From Actinomyces oricola (GTDB lineage Bacteria > Actinomycetota > Actinomycetes > Actinomycetales > Actinomycetaceae), in assembly GCF_004104015.1 (NCBI RefSeq), contig NZ_RYFV01000026.1:1-46811 (forward strand): 46,811 nucleotides of DNA, in the 5' to 3' direction. Both the position numbers and the translations under genes were made by a program. The notes under the pieces are model-generated. The model was not told where the DNA came from. It did not search any database and saw nothing but the letters and a program-made list of their open reading frames with translations. Position 1 is the first letter of the stretch; each line of letters begins with the position of its first letter. This document shows, piece by piece, positions 34,455 to 43,543 of the stretch.

Positions 34455-36137
34455 TCACTCGACCGGCTTGACCTTTCGCAGGATGATGCCGCAGTCCCAG
34501 GCCTTCCAGGAGGCGGGAAGCGCGTAGAGATCCTCCTCGCTGGGCCATCCGGTGAACCGCGAGTTGTTGAACTCGGTGAGCAGCGAGTTCACGTAGATCG
34601 GGATGTAGGGGATGTCCTCGACGAGCCGGTCCTGGATCGTGGCGTAGGCCTGCTTCTGCGCCTCGACGTCGTTGGTGATGGCCGCGGCCCGGATGGCCGC
34701 GTCGACGTCGGCGTTCGAGTAGCGCCCCACGTTGCCCGCGGAGGTGGACTCGCCCACGGGCACGGTATTGGCGGAGTTGAGCTTGGGGTTGTAGGTGAAG
34801 TACGGGTTAGTCGAACTCCCCAGACCGATTGAGTCCAGCGCCAGCTGGTAGTTTCCCGTCAACTCGGCCTGGTTCCACTCGTTCCAGGAGACCTGGCTGG
34901 GCTTGAGTTCGATGCCGACCTTCGCGAACTGCTGGACGAGCGTGTCGTTGAGCGAGATGTAGTCCGACCAGCCGGTCACGGTGATCACGGTCATGGAGAG
35001 GCGCTCCCCGTCCTTGACCCTCACCCCGTCGGCCCCCATGGTCCAGCCCGCCTCGTCGAGGATCTGGTTGGCCTTGTCCGTGTCCGCGGTCTGAGGGACC
35101 TCGCGATTGTCGGCGTTGGCGATCCAGTCCGAGTCGCGCTCCGCCAGGAGCAGCGTGGGCGAGGCCACCCCGGCGAACCCTCCTCCGGCGAGCTTGTTGA
35201 GCTGGGTCCGGTCCATGGCGTAGTACATCGCCCGGCGCACCGCCGGGTCCGTCTGAGGGCCGGTGCAGCCGAGCTCCGCGTTGCTCGCCGTCATGAGGCA
35301 GGTGGTCATGGTCGGGGTGTTGATGTAGCTGAGCTCCTTCTTGGAACCGACGATGGTGTCGATGCTCGGCAGGTAGGCGCTCATCCAGTCCACCTCGCCG
35401 GCGGTGAGGGACGCGCTCGCGGCGTCGGCGCTCTCCAGGGAGATGTACCGGACCTCCTTGACGGCGGGCTCCCCGTCCCAGTAGGTGGGGTTGGCCTTGA
35501 GCGAGTAGCTCTGCGAGGACATCTTGTCCAGGGTGAACGGCCCGGTGCCGACCGGCGCCTCGTTGGTGAAGGTGGTGGGGTCGTCCACGTCCTTCCACAG
35601 GTGCTCGGGCACGATGCCCTGGCCGCCCAGGACGTCCGGCTCCTGGGTGAAGGAGGGCTCGGGGAAGGTGAGGACCACGGTGGCATCGTCCGTGGCCTCG
35701 GCGGTGGCGCTCAGCCCGGAGGTGTTGAGGGCCGGGGTCTTCTCAATGAGGTTGAAGGTGAAGGCGACGTCGGCGGCGGTGAATGGCTCACCATCGCTCC
35801 ACGTCACCCCTTCGCGCACGGTGATCGTGAGCTGCGTGCCGTCCTCGTTCCAGGAGAAGGTCTGGCCGAGCTGGGGCTCGGGATCCGCACCCGTGGCCAG
35901 GTTGTACCAGAAGAGGGGCTCGAAGATGAGGCCGCGCGTGGGCTGGAGCGCAGTGGCGGAGAACGGGCTGAAGTTGGTGGTGATGGTTCCGGTGGCACCG
36001 TTGAAGATGGTGAGGACGGAGCCGGAGCCAGACGAACCGCTGCCGGAGCAGGCCGTCAGCGCCAGCGCCGTGGCTGCGGCCGTGGCTGTGGAGGCCAGGA
36101 ACGCCCTGCGCCTCATCGGGATGTCCAAGAGTTTCAC
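34455..36137 (-). CDS. Family 5 extracellular solute-binding lipoprotein
   Basis: 560 aa from GTG 36137, with GGAAGGAAG 6-8 bases upstream. The open frame to 36242 is rejected. The signal peptide MRRRAFLASTATAAATALAL ends in the lipobox LTAC, so it is lipid-anchored outside the membrane. The RR near the start is also compatible with Tat export. The SBP_bac_5 body has PTRGLIFEPLFWYNL, WNEDGTQLTITVREGVTWSD and GEPFTAADVAFTFNLI, the classic family signature. Homologues bind peptides or beta-oligosaccharides. The mannosidase, GH1 and esterase genes suggest a beta-mannoside or mixed beta-glycan ligand. It is the first gene of the transporter operon. Confidence 0.94.
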   Translation of the reverse strand: MKLLDIPMRRRAFLASTATAAATALALTACSGSGSSGSGSVLTIFNGATGTITTNFSPFSATALQPTRGLIFEPLFWYNLATGADPEPQLGQTFSWNEDGTQLTITVREGVTWSDGEPFTAADVAFTFNLIEKTPALNTSGLSATAEATDDATVVLTFPEPSFTQEPDVLGGQGIVPEHLWKDVDDPTTFTNEAPVGTGPFTLDKMSSQSYSLKANPTYWDGEPAVKEVRYISLESADAASASLTAGEVDWMSAYLPSIDTIVGSKKELSYINTPTMTTCLMTASNAELGCTGPQTDPAVRRAMYYAMDRTQLNKLAGGGFAGVASPTLLLAERDSDWIANADNREVPQTADTDKANQILDEAGWTMGADGVRVKDGERLSMTVITVTGWSDYISLNDTLVQQFAKVGIELKPSQVSWNEWNQAELTGNYQLALDSIGLGSSTNPYFTYNPKLNSANTVPVGESTSAGNVGRYSNADVDAAIRAAAITNDVEAQKQAYATIQDRLVEDIPYIPIYVNSLLTEFNNSRFTGWPSEEDLYALPASWKAWDCGIILRKVKPVE

Positions 36138-36246
36138 GACGCGTCTTCCTTCCTTGTCGCCACCTTTGGCGAGATTGAGAATGCCGGGCCTTCGTCGCGT
36201 TGCACGACCCGGCGGTCCCACGGGACGAGTCCCTGCAACCACGACT

Positions 36247-36279
36247 AAGTTAACTTACCTACTTAAGTAAGTCCAAGGG
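36247..36279 (-). promoter_or_regulatory. Promoter with operator-like palindrome before the transporter operon
   Basis: On the minus strand, -35 TTGGAC (36279-36274) is followed after 17 bases by TTAACT. The spacer contains the perfect palindrome TACTTAAGTA (36260-36269), flanked by ACTTAC/GTAAGT arms. This AT-rich island stands out in GC-rich DNA. A repressor bound here would block RNA polymerase. The ROK protein is the best candidate because a nine-base part recurs upstream of its gene. Confidence 0.55.
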
Positions 36280-36412
36280 ACGTTTGACCTAAATATGGAT
36301 CGAGGTGACTGTGAGCCGCTATTGGGCGCACCCGTCGCATCAGCGCACGGCCGGCCCGATGACGCAGCGCTCACCACCGCCGGCAGGGGCAGCGGTGGCG
36401 AGAGCGCCGGGG

Positions 36413-36430
36413 CGCGCGCTCGAGCGCGCG
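36413..36430 (-). terminator. Palindrome after purQ
   Basis: CGCGCGCTCGAGCGCGCG is a perfect 18-base palindrome starting 26 bases beyond the purQ stop. As RNA it forms a short, very stable stem with a 4-base loop. It probably ends the pur transcript, although no T-run follows. Confidence 0.45.
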
Positions 36431-36455
36431 GACGGGAGGCGACGGACGCGCCTGC

Positions 36456-37163
36456 TCAGACGGCGAGCAGCGCGCTCATGGCGGAGCGGAAGATCCTCAG
36501 CCCATCGGTGCCCGTGCGGGGACCGGTGGCGGAGTCGGGGCCGAAGCCGGCCTCGACCGCGTGCTCGGGGTGGGGCATGAGGCCGACGACGTTGCCGCGC
36601 TCGTTGCGCACGCCGGCAATGTCGTGGGCGGAACCGTTGGGGTTGCCGCCCAGGTAGCGGAAGACGACCAGGCCCTCGCCCTCGAGCCGGTCGAGCTCGG
36701 CGGGTGAGGCGATGAAGTTGCCCTCCCCGTTCTTCATGGGGACGACGATCTCCTCGCCGGGCGCAAAACCGGCGGACCAGGCCGTGCTGGTGGATTCCAC
36801 GCGCAGGCGCTGCTCGCGGCAGATGAACTTCTGATGGTCGTTGCGGATGAGGGCGCCGGGCAGGAGGTGGGCCTCAGTGAGGATCTGGAAGCCATTGCAG
36901 ATGCCCAGGACGGGCATGCCCCGCCCGGCCGCCTCGACAACCGCGTCCATGACGGGGGCGAAGCGGGCAATGGCGCCACAGCGCAGATAGTCCCCGTAGG
37001 AGAAGCCGCCGGGGACGACGACGGCCTCCACCCCGTGAAGGTCGGCATCCTTGTGCCACAGGGCCACGGGCTGGGCCCCGGCCAGGCGCACGGCGCGAGC
37101 GGCGTCGACGTCGTCGAGCGTGCCGGGGAAAGTAATGACCCCAATGCGGGCGTCCAGGCTCAC
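36456..37163 (-). CDS. purQ: Phosphoribosylformylglycinamidine synthase subunit PurQ
   Basis: 235 aa from 37163, three bases after purS. Class I glutamine amidotransferase: [38 protein letters not shown], the nucleophile Cys in [16 protein letters not shown], and the His-Glu pair in [10 protein letters not shown]. It supplies ammonia from glutamine to PurL. PurS bridges the two subunits. Its length matches the usual 220-235 aa. Confidence 0.97.
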   Translation of the reverse strand: MSLDARIGVITFPGTLDDVDAARAVRLAGAQPVALWHKDADLHGVEAVVVPGGFSYGDYLRCGAIARFAPVMDAVVEAAGRGMPVLGICNGFQILTEAHLLPGALIRNDHQKFICREQRLRVESTSTAWSAGFAPGEEIVVPMKNGEGNFIASPAELDRLEGEGLVVFRYLGGNPNGSAHDIAGVRNERGNVVGLMPHPEHAVEAGFGPDSATGPRTGTDGLRIFRSAMSALLAV

Positions 37164-37166
37164 GGC

Positions 37167-37421
37167 TCAGGCCTCCTCGTCGGCCCGCACCGAGACAACG
37201 TCCTCAATGATCGGATTGGACAGCAGCGTCGAGGCGGCCTCGGCGGCGGCGGCCAGATGCTCCTCAGTGACCGGCCCCTCCACGCTCAACTCGAAGCGGC
37301 GCCCCTGACGCACGGCCGTGAACTGGTCGAATCCAAGCCGGGGCAGGCTCCCGACGACGGCCTTGCCCTGCGGGTCAAGGATCTCGGGCTTGGGCATGAC
37401 CTCAACGACAATGCGTCCCAT
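37167..37421 (-). CDS. purS: FGAM synthase subunit PurS
   Basis: 84 aa from ATG 37421, with AGGAG upstream. The short beta-alpha fold is recognisable: VVEVMPKPEILDPQGKAVVG, then LPRLGFDQFTAVRQGRRFEL and a C-terminal NPIIEDVVSV. PurS stabilises the PurL-PurQ complex. The adjacent purQ and distant purL confirm the three-part synthase. Confidence 0.96.
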   Translation of the reverse strand: MGRIVVEVMPKPEILDPQGKAVVGSLPRLGFDQFTAVRQGRRFELSVEGPVTEEHLAAAAEAASTLLSNPIIEDVVSVRADEEA

Positions 37422-37521
37422 CGGTGCTCCTGGGGTGGTGGGAGGGCGGCGCCTCGTACTCTACCCGCAGGGCTCCTGCGGCTGCGCATTGCTCCGCATC
37501 GGGCCGGCCTGCCCGGGAAGT

Positions 37522-37601
37522 CGGCGTCCCCCGCCGGCGCCGGTCACGGGTCTCCATTGCCGAAGAGCTCGTCGGTAGTCACGGCGTCCCCCGCCGGCGC
37601 C
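37522..37601. repeat. 20-bp direct repeat, exact 60-bp period
   Basis: CGGCGTCCCCCGCCGGCGCC occurs at 37522-37541 and 37582-37601, separated by 40 unrelated bases, in the gap between purS and the membrane protein gene. Only two copies exist. It may be a transcription-termination or regulatory element upstream of purSQ, or a duplication scar. Confidence 0.5.
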
Positions 37602-37615
37602 TGGAACAGGCGCCC

Positions 37616-38590
37616 TCACATGGCGCCCAGCCAGTCGCCGGCCAGGCGGATGGCAATGATCCCGCCCAGGGCGAGTACGCCGGTGGCCAGGAGCCAGACG
37701 GTGCCGAGCACCAGGGCGATGACGGCGCAGACGACGGCGGCCGCCAGCATGAATCCGCCCACGGCCCCGGCGACACCGGCCGGGGCGTGCAGAGACTGGT
37801 CGAGGGTGGAGGTGCCCATAATGGGCGTTGGCCCGGAGTCGACCACGGCGTACCCGCCTTGGCCGTCCCCGGGGCCGCGGCGGTCTCCGGGGCCGTCCCC
37901 GACGGCGCCCTGGCCGGGGGTGCCGGCTGCCAGGAGCCGCCCGGACGTGTCGGCGTCCAGCAGGTGGTGCGGGTCAACGACCTCGACGACGCCAGTGGTG
38001 AGGCCGGCGGCGGCGTCCAGGGCGGTGGGCGTCCAGCGGCGCTCCTCTCCTTTGACGGGGGTTCCGCCGGCCCAGGCGAGGTAGCCGGCGGCGGAGACCA
38101 GGCCCGCGCCGCCGAGGACCGCCAGCAGCCACGGCGGGACCCAGGGGTGCCCGGCGTCGGCGGCCCGGGCGAGGTTCATGGCCGACCAGGTGGCCAGGGC
38201 CAGGCCGGCCAGGGCGAAGACCACTCCGCCGAGGCGCTGGCGCCACACGGCAGCGGGCCAGGGGGTGCGACTCCGGCGACCCGGGGCGGGCCCGGCGGAG
38301 GCCCGGTCGCGTCTCACGCCCCAGTCCGTGGCCGGGCCGGGGGCGGTCCAGCCGCGAGGGCTTTGCGCATCAGGGGCCCGGGTGGGCGCACCCGTCCAAT
38401 CGGCGGGAGGCGGCCCGGCAGTGGGGTGCGAGGAATCGCGTGGCCGGCCGCTCCCCCAGTCCAGGTCGGGGTCGACGGCGCGCGCGGCCGCACCCGTGGG
38501 GGCGGGCCGGCTCTGGGCGGGGCGGGGGCCGCCCCAGTCGATGGGGCTCTCGCCCCGAGGGCGCCGGCTGTCGTCCGCGGACGCGGTCAT
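37616..38590 (-). CDS. Proline-rich membrane protein, unknown function
   Basis: 324 aa from ATG 38590, overlapping the upstream membrane gene as ATGA. The N-terminal 120 residues are Pro/Arg/Asp-rich and probably disordered in the cytoplasm (DWG and DW repeats). Two hydrophobic helices follow: GGVVFALAGLALATWSAMNL and PPWLLAVLGGAGLVSAAGYL. After a soluble stretch with TGVVEVVDPHHLLDADTSG come two more near the C-terminus (VGGFMLAAAVVCAVIALVLG and TVWLLATGVLALGGIIAIRL). I do not recognise a family. Coupling to the next gene suggests the two proteins act together. Confidence 0.75.
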   Translation of the reverse strand: MTASADDSRRPRGESPIDWGGPRPAQSRPAPTGAAARAVDPDLDWGSGRPRDSSHPTAGPPPADWTGAPTRAPDAQSPRGWTAPGPATDWGVRRDRASAGPAPGRRSRTPWPAAVWRQRLGGVVFALAGLALATWSAMNLARAADAGHPWVPPWLLAVLGGAGLVSAAGYLAWAGGTPVKGEERRWTPTALDAAAGLTTGVVEVVDPHHLLDADTSGRLLAAGTPGQGAVGDGPGDRRGPGDGQGGYAVVDSGPTPIMGTSTLDQSLHAPAGVAGAVGGFMLAAAVVCAVIALVLGTVWLLATGVLALGGIIAIRLAGDWLGAM

Positions 38591-39387
38591 GACAGCACCT
38601 GCATGAGGATGGTCGCCAGCCCGAGGGCGAGCAGCACGAAGCCGAAGGCCGCGCACAGGAGTTGGAGTACGCGCACCAGCGTCTCCCCGATGGTGGTGCC
38701 GGCCAGGTGCTCGTCGGCCAGGCGTCCGGCGCTGGTGGAGGCCAAGGTCGCCGTCACGGGCCCGGAGACAATATCGAGTGTGGTCAATTCGCGCCCGCCC
38801 GTGGAACCGGGGACGAATACCCCGGTGCCGGGCGTCCGCAGGAGCTCGGCACCTGAACGCACGGCCCCGGCCGTCTCGGTGGCCCCGGCGGCCCCGACGG
38901 CCCCGACGTCGTAGATGGCCCCGGTGGCCCCGGCTGTCCTGGTGGCTCCGGTGGCCCCAGCGGCCCCGACGTCGTAGACGGCCCCGGCGTCGCCGGTGGG
39001 CTGCGCCTGCGCGCCGGCGGGCCTGACCGCCGACTGCTGCCGCCGGCCTGCGGGCCCGGGATCGGGTGCGCCGCCTGCGGGCCCGCGGCGCTGGGCCAGG
39101 CGCGCACGGGTGCGTTCCAGGCGCAGGCGTGGGGCATTGACCACCAAGGAGCGGGCGGGGACGCGCAGGAGGGCCAGCATCCCGGCGCCGACGACCACGA
39201 GGGCCGCCCCGCCCAGCACGCTGGAGGCGCCCCGCACTCCCAGGGCCCCGGCCATGGCGGCGGACAGTGCCAGCACCGCGGCTAAAGCCCCCAGGGCCAT
39301 GGCGATGAAGAACCCGGGCCCCGGCTGGAAGCTCCGTGTGGTCACCGGCGGGTGGACGCCGGTGGGCTGAGTCGGTGGGGTACTCAC
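38587..39387 (-). CDS. Membrane protein with Gly/Ala-rich repeats, unknown function
   Basis: 266 aa. Two N-terminal helices ([20 protein letters not shown] and [20 protein letters not shown]) are followed by a long low-complexity region in which [12 protein letters not shown] units recur ([12 protein letters not shown] and [12 protein letters not shown]). A more ordered segment ([20 protein letters not shown]) follows, then a final helix [20 protein letters not shown]. The repeats suggest slippage-prone DNA. It is 15 bases from purC and overlaps the next membrane gene, so it is co-transcribed with the pur genes. The role is unknown. Confidence 0.75.
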   Translation of the reverse strand: MSTPPTQPTGVHPPVTTRSFQPGPGFFIAMALGALAAVLALSAAMAGALGVRGASSVLGGAALVVVGAGMLALLRVPARSLVVNAPRLRLERTRARLAQRRGPAGGAPDPGPAGRRQQSAVRPAGAQAQPTGDAGAVYDVGAAGATGATRTAGATGAIYDVGAVGAAGATETAGAVRSGAELLRTPGTGVFVPGSTGGRELTTLDIVSGPVTATLASTSAGRLADEHLAGTTIGETLVRVLQLLCAAFGFVLLALGLATILMQVLS

Positions 39388-39402
39388 GGAGACGTCACCA
39401 TC

Positions 39403-40347
39403 TCATAGCGCCAACGGGCGGCCGGTCAGGCGCTCGTAGGCCTCCAGGTAGCGTTCGCGGGTGCGCTGGACGACCTCGGCGGGCAGGGCCGGGGGCCTGG
39501 CGCCGCTGGAGCGGTCCCACCCGGAGTCCGGGGAGGTGAGCCAGTCGCGCACGTACTGTTTGTCGAAGGAGGGGGTGACCCGGCCGGGGGCCCACTGGTC
39601 GGCGGCCCAGAAGCGCGAGGAGTCAGGGGTGAGAACCTCGTCGCCCAAGACCGGCTCGCCACTGGCGCCGGCACCGAATTCGAATTTCGTGTCCGCCAGG
39701 ATAATCCCGCGCTGCGCGGCGACCCGGGCGGCGCGGGTGTAAAGCTCCAGGGTGATCTCGCGCAGCTGGGCGGCGGCATGAGGCCCCACCATCTGAACCA
39801 CGCGCTCAAAAGAGACGTTCTCATCGTGCTCGCCCAATCCGGCCTTGGCAGCCGGAGTGAAAATGGCCCCGGGCAGGCGCGAGGCCTCCATGAGGCCCTC
39901 GGGCAGGGGCACCCCGCACACCGAGCGGGACTCCCGATACTCCACCAGGCCCGAGCCGGTGAGGTAGCCGCGGGCCACGCACTCGACCGGGTACATCTCC
40001 AGGCGACGGCAGATCATGGCGCGCCCGCAGACCTGCGCAGGCACCTCCAGACTGACCAGGTGGTTCGGCACGACGTCGCTCAGCTGCTCCAACCACCAGA
40101 CGCTCAGGGCGGTGAGGATCTTGCCCTTGTCCGGCACGGGAGGGGAGAGGATGTAGTCGTAGGCGCTAAGACGATCAGAGGCCACCACCAGCAGAACATC
40201 GTGGCCGGCCCAGGGCCCGACGTCGGCCGGGGCGTAGACGTCGCGGACCTTGCCGCTGGAGCGGTGTTCCCAGCCGGGCAGGGTGGGCGCCTCAGGGATG
40301 CCGGACGGGCTGGAGTCGGCTGTGCTGGAGCTGACGGGCTGGCTCAT
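39403..40347 (-). CDS. purC: SAICAR synthase PurC
   Basis: 314 aa from ATG 40347, with GGCAGGATGG upstream. It makes SAICAR from CAIR, aspartate and ATP. Signatures: HRSSGKVRDVYA at the nucleotide loop, LLVVASDRLSAYDYILSPPV, VECVARGYLTGSGLVEY, IILADTKFEFGAG and DSSRFWAADQW with SFDKQYVRDWL. It is a eukaryote-like long form, common in actinobacteria. Confidence 0.97.
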   Translation of the reverse strand: MSQPVSSSTADSSPSGIPEAPTLPGWEHRSSGKVRDVYAPADVGPWAGHDVLLVVASDRLSAYDYILSPPVPDKGKILTALSVWWLEQLSDVVPNHLVSLEVPAQVCGRAMICRRLEMYPVECVARGYLTGSGLVEYRESRSVCGVPLPEGLMEASRLPGAIFTPAAKAGLGEHDENVSFERVVQMVGPHAAAQLREITLELYTRAARVAAQRGIILADTKFEFGAGASGEPVLGDEVLTPDSSRFWAADQWAPGRVTPSFDKQYVRDWLTSPDSGWDRSSGARPPALPAEVVQRTRERYLEAYERLTGRPLAL

Positions 40348-40389
40348 GGGTCCATCCTGCCACCGGGTTGCGGCACGGTGGGCGCCTCA

Positions 40390-41538
40390 TCACGGCGTGA
40401 CGGTAATGTGCCGGATGGTCCCAGTGCGCCTCCACCACTCCATGGTGAAGGAGGAGTGCGTGGAGCACAAGCTCTCAAGGTCGGCGCCAATATCTTTGTG
40501 GCGCCCCCAACCCACGGTTATGCGCGTGCCGTCCGCGAATTCGAGTTCAGCCCGTTCTGTGAAAGAGTTATGGGGGAGCTCCATTTTCGTGCATTGAGCA
40601 ACCTCCACCGTGACCGGCCCTGAGACCTGGTCCATGACGACGTCGCGCACCTGGAACCCCAGTGCGCCCAGGACCACGGCTTGGAGCACAATGCCAATGA
40701 CGAGCACAGCGGTCATGCCCTTGGCCGCCTGGCGGGGCCGCCTGGGCCGGCCGGCCCGGTCGTCCGCGCGGTCGCGGCGCCGCTGCTTAACAAGCAGATC
40801 CCAGGGCGGCAGGAGCAGTAGCGAGGCCAGTGCCGAGATGAAGACGAAGCAGGGCAGGGTCTGGAAGATGAAATAGGGCCACAGGGCGCTGGGTCCGTGC
40901 TGGGGGATGACGAACGCGCATCCGAAAAAAATAATGGCCGCCAGAATTCCGCCGAGGAAGGCACTGACGAATAGCTTGGATGGGAGCGTATCGATCTCAG
41001 AGTCAATAATGTCGTCATCTTCGGGGCCATCACCATCAGCCGTGTTCGTGGCGGCGCGGGATGAGGCGTCTGGGGCGCTGCTGCCCCATGCATCACCACC
41101 GGGTCGCGTGATGCCGTAGTCGCTGGGAGCGCCGTGGGCCAGTGGCTCAGCTGAGGTCTGACCGGGGCCCGGGGTGGCCCGGCGGGCCGACGACGGGCCG
41201 GTCGGGGGCGGGCCGACCGGGCCGGGCGAGGGTTGATCGACCCGGCCAGTCAGGGGCGGGCTGACTCGGCCGGTCGGGGGCGCAGCCGGGGGTTGAGGAT
41301 CTGCCGAGGAGCCCAAAGAAGTGGGTCCCCCGAACGAGCCGATGGCCCGGTACTCGAAGGTCTCCATGGCGGGGATGCTGCCGGGTGCTCCCCCACCGCT
41401 GCCGGGGGCCTCTGCCCCCGCCCCGTTCCCTCCCGCGTCCTGTGGCGCGGCGCCGTCGCCGCCTGAGCCGGAGGCGTCATCGTCTTGCGGCTGCTTGTCC
41501 CACTTCGACGCGTTGCCGTACTCCGGATAGCTGCTCAT
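40390..41538 (-). CDS. Proline/glycine-rich membrane protein, unknown function
   Basis: 382 aa from ATG 41538, with GGAGGC upstream. Residues 1-165 are low complexity (Pro, Gly, Ser, Ala) and probably disordered. Helices follow: SKLFVSAFLGGILAAIIFFG, a second around YFIFQTLPCFVFISALASLL, then a cytoplasmic basic loop (KQRRRDRADDRAGRPRRPRQ) and a third, MTAVLVIGIVLQAVVLGALG. The C-terminal domain (VTVEVAQCTKMELPHNSFTE) is probably extracytoplasmic and beta-rich. I do not recognise a family. It lies between purC and purD in the same direction. Confidence 0.8.
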   Translation of the reverse strand: MSSYPEYGNASKWDKQPQDDDASGSGGDGAAPQDAGGNGAGAEAPGSGGGAPGSIPAMETFEYRAIGSFGGPTSLGSSADPQPPAAPPTGRVSPPLTGRVDQPSPGPVGPPPTGPSSARRATPGPGQTSAEPLAHGAPSDYGITRPGGDAWGSSAPDASSRAATNTADGDGPEDDDIIDSEIDTLPSKLFVSAFLGGILAAIIFFGCAFVIPQHGPSALWPYFIFQTLPCFVFISALASLLLLPPWDLLVKQRRRDRADDRAGRPRRPRQAAKGMTAVLVIGIVLQAVVLGALGFQVRDVVMDQVSGPVTVEVAQCTKMELPHNSFTERAELEFADGTRITVGWGRHKDIGADLESLCSTHSSFTMEWWRRTGTIRHITVTP

Positions 41539-41607
41539 ATGCGCCTCCAGTGCAGTGCCGCCGGCTCGTGGTGGCGGCCCGCCGGGCGGCCGCTACCAGG
41601 CTCTTGA

Positions 41608-41832
41608 TCATTCCCAGGAGCCGTGAGTGATAGGGGTGTGGATATGGCCGGCCCTTTCGCGGGAGCCGCATTCTTGTCCTGGCAGGGCCAGGGCCTCGAA
41701 GAGGCGGGGCTGACGGTCAGGGTCATGGCGCAATACTGCCACCAGCTCCCAGGTGGTGCCGGTGGCAGGAGGCTGCCGCCCGCGCCGGACCGTCGCGGCT
41801 GAATCGGGCCCCGCCGGCACCATGAACACCAT
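41608..41832 (-). CDS. Doubtful 74-aa ORF after purD
   Basis: A frame from ATG 41832 to the stop at 41608, 20 bases after purD, reads with mixed composition (TTWELVAVLRHDPDRQPRLF). No Shine-Dalgarno is visible and no family is recognised. The rest of the 314-base gap (41539-41852) holds only a GAGGGCCCTC palindrome just past purD, a possible weak terminator. I list the ORF only so it is not overlooked. Confidence 0.2.
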   Translation of the reverse strand: MVFMVPAGPDSAATVRRGRQPPATGTTWELVAVLRHDPDRQPRLFEALALPGQECGSRERAGHIHTPITHGSWE

Positions 41833-41852
41833 GAACGAGGGGGTGAGGGCCC

Positions 41853-43106
41853 TCAGCGTCCGGCGGCGATGTCAGTGCGGTACTGGGCGCCGTCGAGGTG
41901 GATGCGACCCACCGCCTCATAGGCGCGCTCACGGGCGGCCTGGACTGTGGGGCCAACGGCAACCACGGACAAGACGCGGCCCCCGGCGCTGATCAGTGCG
42001 CCGTCGTCGTCCAGGGCGGTGCCGGCGTGCAGAATGTGGACGCCCTCAACGGCCTCGGCCTGCGAGAGGCCCGTAATCACTCCGCCAGTGGCGGCTGCGG
42101 CAGGGTATCCGGGGGCGGCGAGAACAACATCCACAGCACTGTCGGTCGACCAGGTCGGCTCGGGGACCTGGGCCAGGCGCCCGGTGGCGGCGGCGTGCAG
42201 TAGCTCGGGCAAGGACGAGGTCAGTCGGGCCAGGACCACCTGGGTCTCGGGGTCACCGAAGCGCACATTGAACTCCACCACGCGCAAGCCGTCGCGGGTC
42301 AGGGCCAGCCCGCAGTAGAGCAGGCCGATGAAAGCGGTCCCGCGACGGGCCATCTCGTCGATGACCGGCTGGGCAATGTGGTCGACCACCTGTTCGGCAA
42401 TGTCGGCGGGAGCCCAGGTCAGGGGGGTGTAGGAGCCCATGCCGCCGGTGTTGGGCCCGGCGTCGCCGTCGCTGAGGCGCTTGAAGTCCTGGGCGGGGGC
42501 CAGGGGGCGGACCGTGGCCCCGTCACAGACGCAGAACAGGGAGATCTCGGGGCCGTCAAGGTAGTCCTCAACGAGAACACGCCCGCCCTCCTTGGCCAGG
42601 CAGGCCAGGCCGTGGGCGAGAGCGGCCTGGCGGTCGGAGGTGACGACGACGCCCTTGCCGGCGGCCAGACCGTCGTCCTTAACCACGTGCGGGGCCCCGA
42701 AGCGGTCCAGGGCGGCGGCGAGCTCCTCGGGCGTGGCGCAGGTGACCGCCTGGGCTGTGGGCACGCCGGCGGCGGCCATGACCTCCTTGGCGAAGGCCTT
42801 GGAGCCCTCGAGCCGGGCGGCCTCGACACCGGGGCCGAAGCAGGCGAAGCCCGCTTCACGCACAGCATCACCGACTCCCGCCACCAGCGGGGCCTCCGGA
42901 CCAACAACGACGAGGTCGGCGCCCATCTGGGTGGCCAGATCCACCACCTCTGCGCTGGAGCAGGGGTTGACGGCGAAGTTGGTGGCAATGGAGGCCGTGC
43001 CGGGGTTGCCGGGGGCCACGACGAGCTCGGTGGTGGCGGGGTCGGATGCGAGGGCGCGGGCCAGGGCGTGCTCGCGCGCGCCGGACCCCAGAAGCAGGAT
43101 CTTCAC
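41853..43106 (-). CDS. purD: Phosphoribosylamine-glycine ligase PurD
   Basis: 417 aa from GTG 43106. The product begins [20 protein letters not shown], the canonical PurD start, and the frame to 43247 is non-coding. ATP-grasp motifs follow: [69 protein letters not shown] and [17 protein letters not shown]. It joins phosphoribosylamine and glycine using ATP. It is the first pur gene in this run. Confidence 0.97.
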   Translation of the reverse strand: MKILLLGSGAREHALARALASDPATTELVVAPGNPGTASIATNFAVNPCSSAEVVDLATQMGADLVVVGPEAPLVAGVGDAVREAGFACFGPGVEAARLEGSKAFAKEVMAAAGVPTAQAVTCATPEELAAALDRFGAPHVVKDDGLAAGKGVVVTSDRQAALAHGLACLAKEGGRVLVEDYLDGPEISLFCVCDGATVRPLAPAQDFKRLSDGDAGPNTGGMGSYTPLTWAPADIAEQVVDHIAQPVIDEMARRGTAFIGLLYCGLALTRDGLRVVEFNVRFGDPETQVVLARLTSSLPELLHAAATGRLAQVPEPTWSTDSAVDVVLAAPGYPAAAATGGVITGLSQAEAVEGVHILHAGTALDDDGALISAGGRVLSVVAVGPTVQAARERAYEAVGRIHLDGAQYRTDIAAGR

Positions 43107-43116
43107 AGGCTCAAGC

Positions 43117-43413
43117 CTAGAGGAAGAGGTGGGTGAACGCGGGCGTCCCACGGACGACTGCGTTTGTAGCGGTGCCCCCTGGGCGAGGGCACCCGCCCGC
43201 GCCCGCTGATTGCACACAGTGCAGGCCCTCGGAGTCGTCCACCACAATCAGCACGGCGCCCCTGGCAGGAGTGCGCAGACTCCACTTCGCCTGACACTGG
43301 TACTGGCCGTACACAATCAGAGCCTGGGAGCCGAAGTCCGTGGTGCCGACGGCGTCGGTCACGCGCTGCAGGTCATCTGACGGCAGGAGGGCCGGCCACT
43401 CGTCCCACTGCAC
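43117..43413 (-). pseudogene. Hypothetical protein fragment (C-terminal piece)
   Basis: The frame reads QWDEWPALLPSDDLQRVTDA, GTTDFGSQALIVYGQYQCQA and [20 protein letters not shown], with protein-like composition, ending 10 bases before purD. A GTG at 43413 has no ribosome site. The frame stays open further upstream (… REDASEGTNLLSSQ) into the pckG terminator without a proper start. It looks like the end of a secreted or surface protein gene that lost its N-terminal half. I do not recognise a family. Confidence 0.45.
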
Positions 43414-43543
43414 CTGGGAACTGAGGAGATTGGTGCCCTCGCTCGCGTCCTCCCTCCCGCCGGCGAACCGGGCGTGAGAACGAACCGCGGCGACGTCACC
43501 GGGCAGACCTCCCCGCCCGCCGTCGCCCCTGACCGGCGCTCGC

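Noticed and set aside
30709-36137. Plain oligopeptide transporter
   Set aside because: Family 5 binding proteins also carry oligosaccharides, and the operon ends in a beta-mannosidase and an esterase with no peptidase.
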